Positions 31,672 through 42,920 of a DNA stretch of 64,000 bases are shown piece by piece; position 1 is the stretch's first letter; every line of letters begins with the position of its first letter. The DNA is taken from NCBI GenBank assembly GCA_022496185.1, contig WTXG01000007.1:434001-498000 (forward strand), in the 5' to 3' direction. The notes beneath the pieces are model-generated. The model ran no database searches. It had not been told where the DNA came from and worked only from the letters and a program-made list of their open reading frames with translations. The DNA comes from Multifurca ochricompacta. Lineage: Eukaryota; Basidiomycota; Agaricomycetes; Russulales; Russulaceae. Made by a program: the position numbers and the translations under genes.

Positions 31672-32699
31672 ATGTCCACCACGACAACGACCCTCCCGAC
31701 GGTCTCGTCGGCTATACCAACTATACCACCAAGTGGCTCTCCACCCATCCCTGCACCCAGTCCAGCGCAGACTGGTGCCGGTGGTGGGGGGCCATCCTCT
31801 TCACTCTACTTGTACGTTCTATGTGTGCTATTTCTATCCCAAGAACTGATACGATATCACTAATTTGACCTACTGGCGTTCTGTGCCGTATAGGTTCACT
31901 TTTTTGGCTACACTATTTTTATTATTATTCGTGTCATCTGCAATCATCCTCCGCTCCTTTATCTTGCGCCGCCGCTTCAGACGACGCATTGAAGAGGCCA
32001 TACTCGCTGGCGTTATCGTTCCCAATCAAGCTGGCCGTGTCAGTCGACGCCGTGCTATCGGCGAGAAGCCCAAGCTTTGGGAAGCGAGGGTCTCTCCAGC
32101 AGGTGGCGACAGATGGGACTCTATCGTGGTGCGTTCTGTGTTACTTGCCTCACTAGAATCAATCAATTGCATCTCCCTCTCTCGTTTTTTCTCGTTTTAA
32201 TCCCGTGATTCTCACTTTGGGGAATTCTTGCCATTTCGTAATCTTTTTTTTTTTTCAGCCGGTGTCCGCTTTACGTGCACCTAACGAACCCGCCGAGAAA
32301 GCGCGAGACCACGAGAAACCTACCCCTAGCCCTCCGTCTCCATACTCCCCACCGGCTCTTTTCCACCGACGGTTATTGCTTAACCCGTTTGCCCGACGAT
32401 CGCGCTCCTCACCACCTCCTCTCGTTTCCGAGCCAAGCCCTTTCGAATTTGAGAATTCTCCCAGTTCTCCGAAACAGAGCGCATCAGCTTTGGTGCACGA
32501 CCCACTGCAGGTCACCGTGCTCATCACTATGCCTGACCCGCGTCGGCCGCACCTGGATGGGACAGGCCCCCACACCCTTTCGAAAGGGAAAGAGAGGAGC
32601 CTCGACTTGGATTGTGATGAGGAAGATCTTCCAGAGATGGTCCTGGGCGTGGCGGAGCTTCAGTACAAGGACACTGCCATTCCCCAAAAATCAGCTTGA
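31672..32699 (+). CDS. Single-pass membrane protein, function unknown
   Basis: Three exons (31672-31811, 31894-32128, 32259-32699) give 271 residues in one frame. The N-terminal 45 residues are Thr/Pro/Ser-rich and probably extracellular or lumenal. A single hydrophobic segment (FLATLFLLLFVSSAIIL) at 31902-31955 is followed at once by a strongly basic RRRFRRRIEEAI, predicting an outside-in orientation with a long cytoplasmic tail. The tail is Pro/Ser-rich and ends with a block, LQVTVLITMPDP, that I have the impression is conserved in other mushroom-forming fungi, though I cannot check. It has no known enzymatic motif. It is tandem with the Sok1 gene and convergent with the F-box gene. Confidence 0.65.
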
Positions 32700-32899
32700 G
32701 CTCTCTCCCATGCTGGCGTGATACGGTTCTCACGCGTCGATATGAGGGGATATTTATTGGCTACATTAGATTTGTATTAGTGACTACTAACATGCTGTCT
32801 GGCGCGATGAATGGTCTGTACAATGAATCATTTTGGGGTGCGGGAAGTCCTACCGTACGGGTCATATCATGAGTTCAGAAAATGAAAAGAAAAAAGTCT

Positions 32900-34788
32900 T
32901 CACTCCATGGGATCGTCGTCGTCGAACCACTCCCCAGGTACACCGTCACCACCTTCCCCTATCACGGCTTCACCCTCATCTTCGTCGAGTTCAGTGATAG
33001 TAGGGTCGTCTTCGTCATCCGAACCATCGAAGAAATCGAACGTCCCGACGTTTGCGCGGAGCCACGCCTCCTCTGCACTCGTTACGTCGGCTCCCGAATC
33101 CATCAGCACGCGCTTGAGAGATGGCGTCGTCCGCTGGGACACCAAATCGCGCATCTGTTCGCCACTGATGCCATAGGTCGTGAGGGTTTCGAGCTTTGGA
33201 AGATAGTAACCAACGGGATCGTCTTCGTTCGACTCTGGGTAGAGATATTCGAAAAAATGGTTTTGTAAGTGGTAGCAATTAAGTTAAGGGAGGTAAGGTT
33301 CGGAAGGGCGGCGTAAAACGTGTCCAGCGCGGCGTTGGAACATTGCATGCCGGAAACTTTGAGGTCGATGAGGTTCTGACATAGGGAATGGCGCTGGTGG
33401 GGCGTAGGTCTAGCCAGTAGCTCAAGGAAAGAGGAGTAATCGTCTGGATCGAAATCCAGGGCTAGGCTCGACAGATTTGGGAACACGAGGCGTTTCATGA
33501 GCGCGGAGACATAGGATGGCTCGATGAACGCGAGGACGAGGTGCTTTACAGAGGGGAGCTCGATCACATCCATAGGCCAGTCCTCGGGGTTGCCGGCAGG
33601 ACCAGACGCGCAGAGGGTGAGGATGTGTAGATCGGGTGAACCTTGCAAGATGGGGACGAAGATTTCGTACGGCGGGCGCACGTTTTTGGCATGATAGGCA
33701 AGTTCTAGCTCCTCTAAACCACGTAGAAATGCGCATGCTTGCCAGTCAACGTGGACACCCCAGAGCGCGACTTGCACTAGATTGGGTGCACGTCCGCAAA
33801 ACGGGGCAAACGGTTGCTCGAGATGCTTGGGGCTGAAAACGACGTAATCTTCATTGTCATCATAGTGATAAAGTCGCAGCGCTTGAAGCTGAGGCGCCTC
33901 TGGAATGGAAGCCAGGGTGGAGAGGATGCCGTACATGATTTGAAAGTCATTTACCATGAGCTCGAAGACACGCCATCGGGAGGAGTGAGGGAGGATGAGG
34001 TCTCGTACGATAGGCAAGTCAAGGGGGGAAATCCGGTTAGGTGACTTGTTCTTTTTATTGTCCTTGGGAGGCGCAGGGCCGCCTGGCATTGCGACACGAT
34101 CCTCCGGCGCGACGAGCTCATCGTTAGAAGACACGTCGACTTGATCGTCCGAATCCTCGGCTTCTGCTTCTTCATCGACAGTACAGTCAAGTTCTATGTC
34201 CAGTGGACATTCCTTGGAGCGCTCGAGCCAAGTACGCGACTTGTCGAAGGGTGAACCCTCGGAAAAATCGAGGTGAGTCCACAACTTCGGGGTCTGGATA
34301 GCAACGATACGCCACCGTCTGCAGACATGAGACACGAGCACTTTGAATGGAAGACGTAGCTTCCCAGGCTCGTCCACAGGGGTGTCCTCCTCATCATCTT
34401 CCCCGTTGTCATCGTCGTCGTCGTCGTCGTCGTCGCTGTCATCGTCGTCATCATCATCATCATCTTCTTCTTCATCTTCATCATCATCATCATCATCTTC
34501 ATCATCATCATCGTCGTCGTCGTCGTCGTCGTCACCATCTTCTTCAGCTTCCGATCCTAAAGTAAAAATGTATGAAAGTAGCTCATTTGGAAGGGTATCC
34601 ACAGGTGTTCCTTCGGATGGAGGGAGGAAAGGATTCTGCCTTTCGGAGGTGTGCCGCTGGCTTTTCTCTAAATGGTCGCAATTTTTGAGTCGAATTAAAG
34701 GGGAGTGGAAGTCCTCGGCATTTATATTGAGGGTATAGTCTCGGAGATTGTCGGATGTACTCTGATGTTGCTCTGTACTGGAGGTCAT
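32900..34788 (-). CDS. F-box protein with acidic insert (one apparent frame break)
   Basis: F-box proteins deliver substrates to SCF ubiquitin ligases; Agaricomycetes carry large families. Reading leftward from ATG 34788, the F-box starts TLPNELLSYIFTLGSE near 34556-34600, is interrupted by about 45-50 mostly Asp/Glu residues encoded by a GAT/GAC/GAA repeat, and resumes with VLVSHVCRRWRIVAIQTPKLW near 34280-34345. Leucine-rich-repeat-like sequence follows. Near 33250 the LRR frame (LTSLNLIATTYKTIF) must slip by one base at an A6 run (33252-33257) to continue as EYLYPES...YYLPKLETLTTYGISGEQM and an acidic C-terminus ending at 32900. With the slip the protein resembles its family end to end; without it, a stop comes at 33103. 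ATG 34788 is the first in frame. Confidence 0.85.
34405..34545. repeat. Coding GTC/ATC/TTC trinucleotide repeat (poly-Asp/Glu)
   Basis: On the + strand the run is gtcgtcgtc, atcatcatc, cttcttcttc and mixtures. Read on the minus strand within the F-box gene it encodes long Asp stretches with some Glu. The codon mixture (GAC and GAT) indicates an old, partly degenerate repeat. Confidence 0.9.
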
Positions 34789-35796
34789 TGATCTCGTTTC
34801 GAGAGTCACCGTCAGCCGTCACTGCCGGGTCACCGCCAGAGGTCTAGCTTCACGTGACATTCATCTTTGCTCTCATGAGCTGAGCAGCCGCCCTGCTCAT
34901 GTTCAGTGACACGGGGAGATTGGGGAGGAGGTGGCAAGTGTATGCGATGCGGAGATCAGTGGGACTTTGAAATGTTAGTTGGGTGGGAATGCCGGATGAC
35001 CGGATGCTGTCATTGTCACTAATGCTTTGCTTTGCTTGCGTGTGTCATGTCTGTCAATGTCAATGTCAATGTTATAGATATAGATAGACGTTTATTTGAC
35101 TTAGCCCAGCGAACATTAATTAAATTAAAATAAACCCTCGCTCGTGATCAAAGGAGTAGCCAACCTTCTATGCGGCAGTGTATCTACGTATCTACGGCTA
35201 CGAGTTCGGAGTTGGGGGATCATCATCCGTCTCAACTCCAACCTGAACTGAAGGTATATGCGCGATATTCGCATTACATCTCGCATGGAAGGTAAATAGC
35301 TGACGTCTGGATAACGATTCTCATTCTCATACCCACGATGGCATGGCGTGCGGGGGTTAGCAAACCATTCTCCCTTCTCCCTTCCCTTCCTCCCTTCCGC
35401 TTTCCATTTCCATAAACGAACGATCATTCATTCCGATCCCGATCCGATCCCGAATGGGGGTGGGTATTAGGACCTCTAAGGAGAGGGAATATACTACAAA
35501 CAGCTGAAAAATAGCAAAAGAGAAGAGAAGAGAAGAGAAGCGCGAATCCGAATCGAATCGAATCGTGCACGCCTCACCGCTTTGGCTCTTTGGCCTGCTT
35601 GCCTGACTGCAGATCTCTCACTCCCCCTCTAAAACCCTCGGGGTTCTCGTTCATTCTTTCATTCGCTCGACCCCACCCCTTTCCTTCTTCTCCTCTCCTC
35701 TTTTCTCCTCTCCTCTCCTCTCCCTTTCCTCCCTCCCTTTCCTCCTTCCTCCCTTCTCCTCCTCCTCCTCCTCCTCCTCTTTCTTCATCAACAACA
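34789..35796. promoter_or_regulatory. Divergent promoter region between F-box and Rax1-like genes
   Basis: This 1.0 kb contains 'gtcaatgtcaatgtcaatg' repeats (35048-35072), AGAAG repeats (35519-35540), 'cgaatcgaatcgaatcg' (35548-35565) and a strongly CT-rich stretch from 35680 to 35785 ending in a CTC triplet run, directly before the Rax1-like ATG. Such pyrimidine tracts are common before fungal start sites. The minus-strand frame at 35125-35427 is unsupported. Confidence 0.5.
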
Positions 35797-38116
35797 ATGG
35801 CTCAACGTAACCCACTTCCTCGTTCCCCTTCATCACGCGATAGACAGCCTAGGACATTTCGCCTCACCTTGAGTGCCCTGCTTTCCTTACCGGTACAGTA
35901 GCCTTGTTTCGCACACCGATATACTCCACCCCCTCATCCCCTTTCTTCAACAGCATCGTCTTTGCAATCCCCCTCCAGCCGTAGGCAAAGTTCGCTCTTG
36001 TAAAGGTCGGTTGATCACTTTTAAGATGATGTTAATCGTTTTTGCAATCAAGCTTTAGGCGCTCACACATGCGCCCACAGTCACGCCAATGTTCAAAGTC
36101 AAATTGGATGACGTTCTCAATAGAAAACATCTCCCTCCACTCGGTACTCATTCATTTCCCCCTCCTCTCCTCTCTCTATCCTAACCCCCCTCTTTCTCAT
36201 CTCATCGTCCTTTTTAGGAATCAAAGACTTCGAGGAATGGCTTTTGTTTGTCGAGGGTTGTCCAGAAAATCTGTTCGCTTTTTTTTTTATTCAATCAGTC
36301 TTCCCCTTGCTTTCTCTTGTCTGAATGTACTTGTCCATCCGCAGCTATTTTATCCTTTGGCTGAAGGAATACGCCACGCGTTATGACCAGTGGGTGGCCC
36401 AAACCCGCCCAGCCAAGGCCGACGCCAATTCCAAGGAACAATATCGATTTTCCAATCAGGTGCAACACTCTACCGGCCTCACACTCTTTTATCTCCGCGC
36501 CAAGCAAACTTTCTTTACCCCTGGTGCTGAATATGAGCTCAACATTCCATCGGATGTCTTGTCTCCCTTTCACACTGGTCACTTTGTTTCTCCCCACCCT
36601 GACCCCATAGTCTTTTCCGAGGTCGCATGGCAAGTACACAATATGCTTAAAGAAAGTCTTGATCGCTTCGTACTTGCTTCGTACTACAATGTTGGCACAA
36701 ACCGTGCACTTTGCGGCATGATTGGTGGTGTCTTTATCACTTTGGCGGGGTCCGTTCCACCAATAGCAGTCAATTTTGCAGACCAGCGCGCAAGATGGCT
36801 CCGCCTTCTCGCACTCCCCGGTTTGTGGTTAGGGCTCACTGTGCTAGTTGCGAGCATGCACGGGGTTGGATATTATTACGTCATTACCTCTGATCAATTA
36901 CTGACTTCCCAGACAGGTGTGCATGATGGTCTACATCTTCGGTGACTTACGCCAGCTACGAAAGTTTGAGCTTTCTCGTCCCCGCATCTCTCCGCCCAAG
37001 CCCCTTGACTCGATTTCCTCACGTCCGCCCATTTCATCCCCAGTTCCCATGTATAAATCGGACTCGCATTCCTCCTCTTCATTTTTGCCTTCATACGCCC
37101 TCAGGCGCCCTCGTCCTACACCTGCCCCCCCACCAAAGCGAACTGCGCCTCCTTTAACCGTCACCATACCCGAGCCTCCTCCCGCCACTGCTTTTTCATC
37201 ACTGCAACGAGATTCGCTGGCCAACTCCATTGCCTCGACTCCTTACGACTCAGCTTCCCAGTATTCTTCTTCAACGTCCTCCTACAATGGTGCTATTGTG
37301 GATGGCGCTGATCCAGAGATCACGGTTTCCCCGGCCTACTTTGATCCAGATCCTGCTCCAGAAGGCCCTGCGACGCGTACCGGTCCAGACGCCCACCCTT
37401 TTATCACGGATGGAATTGCCGTACCTAGCCCCTCCTACAGATTCGGTACGGCTACCGTGCATAGCGAAGAGTGTCGCTTCAATCGGACATGCTACAACAA
37501 TGTCACGGCAGGTTTTATCGCATATGATGATGACGACCTCTATGACCGTCCGATGGGGAAGGCCACTGAGGAAGGTAGAGCTGGCGGGTTTGACTTTGAT
37601 TCTCTTCCAGTTCGCGACGGTGAAGACGCACCGTGCATTTGCACGACAGTCCCTGCTGCACCATCATCTGTTGCTCTTCCTCTGAACAACGCTGAAGAAG
37701 AAAAGCAGCCCGAATTGATTCAACCGTCCTCGTCCCCGCTACCAGCGTTTCCCGCGCCTGTTGCTGTTCTTGATAATGCGCATCCTTCTCGTCGCACAGA
37801 GCTGAAGTCTCCGGCTACTTTTATTGGTCATGTACAGTCCAAGTGTAGTCGCAACTCTGTGGTTGGTTTCATGCCCGCTCTTCCCGCAAACCAAAAGTAC
37901 AAGAGCCAAGCCATCAAGCCACGTGTGGCGCCGCACGCAATCGAAAATCAGCATCACCGCGTCCGTCGTGTTCCTGCGTTTGGACCGCTCACAAGAGTGC
38001 TCAGCCCCGTTGTAACTCGAGCGCAATGGGAGATTGTTGTCCGCAGCGGATTTGTCGCCCTACTGATCAGTTTAGTCATCGTTGGGTGCTTGCTCCCTGT
38101 GCCAGTACGGCGTTGA
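35797..38116 (+). CDS. RAX1: RGS-domain membrane protein, Rax1-like
   Basis: Rax1 of yeast marks bud sites as an RGS-like, multi-pass plasma-membrane protein. Six exons (35797-35892, 35985-36005, 36059-36143, 36218-36272, 36345-36864, 36917-38116) total 1977 bases, 658 residues. The second exon is only 21 bases. The RGS region includes FKVKLDDVLNRKHLPPLG, IKDFEEWLLFVEGCPENLYF and the helix VFSEVAWQVHNMLKESLDRF near 36615-36670. Two hydrophobic spans follow at about 36690-36860, ending at MHGVCMMVYIFGDLRQLRKFE, typical of the family. A long Pro/Ser-rich cytoplasmic region runs to a C-terminal hydrophobic stretch (FVALLISLVIVGCLLP, 38050-38100). The architecture, RGS plus internal and C-terminal membrane segments, fits Rax1 better than classical RGS proteins. 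Confidence 0.85.
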
Positions 38117-38629
38117 ACGCCTCACAGTGACGGTATTCCGCTTTTTGAAATCTTGATCCACCCATCGTCGTCGTCGTCATCGTCATGTGTCCCCATCTCT
38201 ATTGTCGTTGCCCTTTGCAATAGATGTAACACTTTGTGGTGCCAATTAATGGCATTGTTTTCTTCTTCTTCTACCTAACTTAGTAGCCCTTTTATCGGCT
38301 TTACGGTCACTGTCACTGATCCAAATGACTCACGCATACGTTCCTTACACTTCTTGTACAACATAAATACTGAAAGTATCTTACCCCACCCGCGAAATGG
38401 ATCCCTCTGTCGCGAAACGCGGATGATTTTTCATTCGCTTTTCTCTCGTATTCGTATGAATGACACTCTCATATCATATCATACTTAGTTAATGAAGCGC
38501 TTCGCAAAGAGAAGTCAGCGGCAAGGCAATGACCATTCTGCAAACAAACAATAATGACACTTCAAGTATCAATTAAGAAAAACGTTGATCTAATGAGGAA
38601 TGCGGCGGCAGAGTGTTCTGACTTGACTT
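38117..38629. other. Intergenic region between convergent genes
   Basis: It holds the 3' UTRs of two convergent genes. A GTC run (38166-38185) and 'catatcatatcata' (38469-38483) are the only repeats I see. No exon. Confidence 0.5.
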
Positions 38630-41604
38630 CTAGCCCCTTAATTTCGGGAACAAAATACCTTGTCGAGCCGCCGAGTCCTGAAGGAGTCGCCGCACGTCCG
38701 CAACCCGCTCTGGGTGGGGTTCCCAAACGCCCCCTTTACCGCTTGGCTCTCCCCAGTGGAATGCGTGGAACGTATCCACCTCTCGGCCCTCCGCCCACTT
38801 CCCACGCACAAAAGCCGTGTCGAACGGCGGCTGCCATATCCACCACTGCAAAGAATGGTCAGTCTTGTAACAATGTCTGTCTGTGCATACAAAAAAAAAA
38901 CGGGGGGGGGGCGAAAGAAAGAAAAGAAAGGGATTAACCGTACATGGTCGACGTAGAGAATGTCCTCGTCGTGGGGTAGCGCTAGATGCAGAGCGGTGGG
39001 AGCGGCGATCTCAAGGAAACAATTCGTTTGCAGGAAAAGTGCAAGGATAGACATAAAGGTAGCACGGTGCCTTCCTGGGATGTACATTGTGTCGGCAGAA
39101 CCTCCGATAAGGCGATCGCGTTCCCCTGTGAGTGCAGCGAGGCGTTCCCGTTGTGCCTCGGGTACTTTTTCCAAAGCCGGCATGCATACGGGCAGCCCGA
39201 CATGCGGTGACCTACGTAAAAAGCAGCACTACATGAGCAGAAAGAAACATAAAAATAAAAAGGGTGGGGGGGGGGGGGAATCCATGGTGCCAAGAGCAGC
39301 GCGAATGTGAACTTACCCCCACCTGTACGTATAAAAAGTAGTGAGTGTGAGAACTAACGATGAAGAGAGAGGCCTTTGTTACGTACCACCAGTCCTCGCC
39401 CCAGCCTTTCCAGGGCGTGGTCATGTTTGCAGGGTCAGGCGAGATGTTCGCCGGGGGTGCGTGGAAGCTTGCGTTTGCATTAGCCGAAGGGTCAAGGGCC
39501 TGGTTGGGGACGTAACGACCGAACGGCGAGTGGTACCAGAACTTGTTCTGGTCGAACAGCTGAAGTCGTGGCACGTTTAACAACGTATCGAAAGGAGCCC
39601 AGAGATAGCCGTCGTAACATGGGTGCTCCTGCATCGCAGTATAAAGCATGTGATGCGCCATTCGTCCACCCATTTTGTACACTTTAGGGTCGCTCAGATC
39701 TTCGGCAGCTTGATACGTTCCACAAGTACATCGTACGAGTGATCGAATCCAGCGTCTTCGCGATTCGCCGGGCCAACAAACAAAATCTATAAAAGGGGTT
39801 TGGAGATAAAAGCCTAGCAACCTGAAATTCTGCGAACAGCTTACATTCGGAAAGTATTCCGCGTATACTTCGCGATAGTATCCAGGTTAGTATCGTAGCG
39901 TGCATGACTAAAGAATATGATCAGGAGGACGTCGTCGAAATGCCTGTAGTTATGACTGTGTGAGGCGGATAAAGGCGAGAAAGGCAGTGGTCTGCGTTCG
40001 CAAGCGGGTTGGCCGAGCCCCGATAAAATGTCTAACGCGGCAAGAGAATGTTCTGAGCGAAAGGTTACTGTTTCAATGGCCCCAAGGATAGAAGAACTGA
40101 GACCAAGGAAGATGAAGATGGCCCAAGCAATGGCTCGACGGCGGCGTGTCGGAACAGAAGGCTCGTACTCCTGCGATTACAATCATCCGCAAGACGAAAA
40201 AAAGGGCCTCAGAAATACCATGTACGTACAGCCGTGTCATACAAGCGATGACTTTTATAGAGTTCTTTTGATACGTATGAGATGGACGCCCAAAGAGCCA
40301 CGGCTGAGCCCGTCATGACAGTAAGAGATAAAACCATATGGCGCAGCGAGACTATCAAGAGAAGCAGTGCCAGGCCCAAGGAATATAAATCCTTTCGAGG
40401 ATTGCATCGTGGTCTTGTAAACAAATCAGATCAGAACTAGCCCGGGTAGTTGTGGAAAGGTATTACCACGAATGACAGAAAGGATTGTCCAGTCAAGTCG
40501 CGCTCTTATGATAAGCGCAGATATACGGCGTAGAGACCACTCTGGAATAAGTTCTGCCGAGGATGAAAGAAAGGCTTGAGATACGCAGATAGCGACATGA
40601 AGACAGAGTCCAGAGAAGAATAAAACAGTGTTGAGCCGATTGACTGAAGCTGATGAATGAGAATGATAGACCTATCCTTAACATCAGTACAATGTTCGAG
40701 CAATTAAGGGGAGAATTGGCACGTTGTCAATAATAAGGACGTTGCAGGTGCTGGAGAAGGCGACGGAGAGCAAGATAAATATTGGAGTGAGGGATGACTG
40801 TGAAGAATGCGACAACGCGAGTTTGGCGAGTAGGATCCCGAGAAGCTACTTCAGGCGATGAAGCATAGTCCCCTCCAAAAAAGTAAGGGAATTATGCAGA
40901 CGGACCTGAAGAGCGATACTTTGCGAGACTGGCGCGGTGATAGGCCGCCCTGTAAACGCGTACAGACCAAACAAGACGAGGGCAGTCGAAGTTGCGGCAG
41001 CGAAGTGCACAGTCGCCGCATCGAAGAAAAACAGGGCGGATGTAAACTGTGGTATGCGTTCTATATAAATCACTTCAACACCTAGACCAGTGAAGACGCA
41101 CGATATATGCGGAGCTCGCCCACACAACTGCGGAGCACACGACCGTGAGCCACGAGCGTATCGTCGGCTCACCGTCTAAAGGCTGTTGACTGACACCGGC
41201 CCCTAAAGAAACGATTTCATCGCCGTCTTGACTGGTAAGACCACGCAAGGGCTGTTCTTCTACACCTCCTGAAGCATCCCACAGCACGCTTGCGCTCTGT
41301 CGCTGCGCTTGACGGAAGAAACGGTCTCCTGACTGGTATCGGATGATGACATTGAATATGAGCTTCAGGGCCTCAACCGTAGCCAGTTCAGAAGGTGAGA
41401 AGGGTATAGAATCGGAGCTCGGGTGAAAGCTACCAAGGACTTGAAGGGACAGGAAGAGAATGGGATATGTGACCTAGGTAAGGCAATACCCAATGTTAAA
41501 AACAAGACTTTATCAAATTTAAAGAAGGTGAAGGTGCGCACGACGGGAAGCCAATTTTGAGCTTTTGGATTATAAGTGAACAAAGTAAAAGCACGGACGG
41601 ACAT
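38630..41604 (-). CDS. Probable fusion: nucleotide-sugar-transporter-like membrane region plus lumenal glycosyltransferase-like domain
   Basis: Reading leftward from ATG 41604, the first part is a multi-span membrane protein: TYPILFLSLQVLGSF, then PFSPSELATVEALKLIF, which resembles the TM-flanking 'EvlKll' segment of nucleotide-sugar transporters, and further hydrophobic spans to LALLLLIVSLRHMVLSLTV and ASISYV. A phase-0 intron (exon resumes at 40170) joins this to RRRRAIAWAIFIFLGLSSS, a further span, and then to a soluble region: DDVLLIIFFSHARYDTNLD, YREVYAEYFPN, ILFVGPANREDAG, GRMAHHMLYTAM, CYDGYLWAPFDTLLN, and a C-terminus with SADTMYIPGRHR and FLEIAAPTALH. That region has the feel of uncharacterised eukaryotic glycosyltransferases. 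At least two one-base frame breaks (near 39718 and 39880) interrupt it. It may be a pseudogene, a sequencing artefact, or two genes instead of one. Confidence 0.6.
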
Positions 41605-41849
41605 CGTGCATTGTGGCTAACAAGTGACGGTGACAAGAGCAAGAGCAGAGACCACGACTGGCCGAGTAAGCGCTAAATTATGTGCTATTTGCAAGGTCGT
41701 ATATGCTCTTTAGTCGTCTTTAGTCTCAACGAGGCCGAGGTCAGGGCACACGGCTACGGACAATGGCGAATGAGGCCAAGTCGCTGTTGATCAAGGCTCA
41801 GAACTTTATCTCTCAAGGCTGCTGTCGGACTGCCTTTAAACCTCATTCC

Positions 41850-42920
41850 TCAAGCGGGCAAGCGGGCTTTAGCTTGTTCTATGGCACGGTAGATATCTGA
41901 TGCCGCAGACTCGGGCAACCCAAATACTTCAAGTATCCGGGGGACTGCGTCACGACTGAGGAGAACCTCTTTTCTACTTCTCCCTTCTCTTCACCCCTCC
42001 CGTCCTCAGAAATAGATTTCGTTGAGTCATGGAGTGACTCCGAAGGTACATGCGTGGCATAAATGCCATCTAATGCGACGTCGGAATGTGAGACAATTGC
42101 GCCGCGATGCAAAAGTGACTGGAGGTATTCCGATGCTTTATATGCTGAAGGAGAAAGTAGGTAAGAAGGACATGACGCTATGTAAAAGGCAGCACCACAC
42201 CTCTATAATGTGACCACGACCGCCATACGCAAAAGAAAAATGGAAGGTTGGGTACCACAGCTACCAATAGTAGTGCATGTCATATATACCCTTGTAAGCG
42301 CGGACTGAAACTTACGGATTAGCATAAACGGTGCGGTCAAGGGTGCCAAGAGCATCCACGTGTAAAAACCCTTGCGGTGCCGTGGTGTGCGTCTTGCAAG
42401 AATTGTTTCCAAGTGAACTAATAGTGAGGTACCAACAAATTTTGGATGAACAAGCGGGATCTAGGTCGAGGGGCGGGCTCGGCTCTAATAATCATACGCG
42501 AAGTCGTGCCGCTTACAAAAGTGGTTTTTGTTTGCTCTTCACTTGGGCTTCTCGGGTGTGAAAGTTTAGGACCCATAGAAGGATCTACGCCTTTCAAGGC
42601 CAGCTCCTCAAAGTCGACGCGATCAACCAACCTCTCTCCATACGTAAAGATTTTGAACTGTAATGCGAAGACATTAACGAGGCGCAACGCTCGAGAGGAT
42701 GACCAGAGACCACACTACGGACCTTCCATGAGCTCTCAGACGCTTTACCAAACTGTGCCCATATGCCAGCAGCTTTACCTGTTGCCCAATCCACCCACCC
42801 ACTTCGTTTGTTTGCTGCCTTGGGAGGCACTTGGAAGTGATAATACACCAATGGCGAAGGGCTTCCCACGAGTCTTGGACTGCGTACGGAACTTGTCAAT
42901 GGCAGGGCAATGATACGCAT
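41850..42920 (-). CDS. Mitochondrial K+/H+ exchange-related protein (Mit_KHE1 family)
   Basis: This family (yeast Ydl183c) is linked to potassium/proton exchange across the inner mitochondrial membrane. Exons on the minus strand are 42723-42920, 42517-42657, about 42305-42460, and further exons to the stop at 41850-41852. The product begins MRIIALPLTSS and carries VYYHFQVPPK, WQFGKA-free SSWKFKIFTYGERLVDRVDFEE across the first intron, IPLVHPKFVGTS, ARRTPRHRKGFYTWML, APFMLIP and VVPNLPFFFCVWRSWSHYRAYKASEYL. The ending AVPRILEVFGLPESAASDIY is only in frame if one base is added to a TTTT run at 41970-41973. Apart from that break the family match is full length. It lies directly upstream of the transporter-like fusion gene on the same strand. 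Confidence 0.82.

Noticed and set aside
33015..33278. Alternative minus-strand frame at the end of the F-box gene
   Set aside because: It gives an Arg-rich tail without family character, while the neighbouring frame continues the LRR and acidic end.
34343..34738. Plus-strand poly-Ser frame
   Set aside because: It is the complement of the poly-Asp repeat of the F-box gene; the F-box side explains the sequence.
38880..38920. Poly-A/poly-G run as a frame-breaking site
   Set aside because: It lies inside an intron of the fusion gene, joining DEDILYVDH to WWIWQPPFD in frame.
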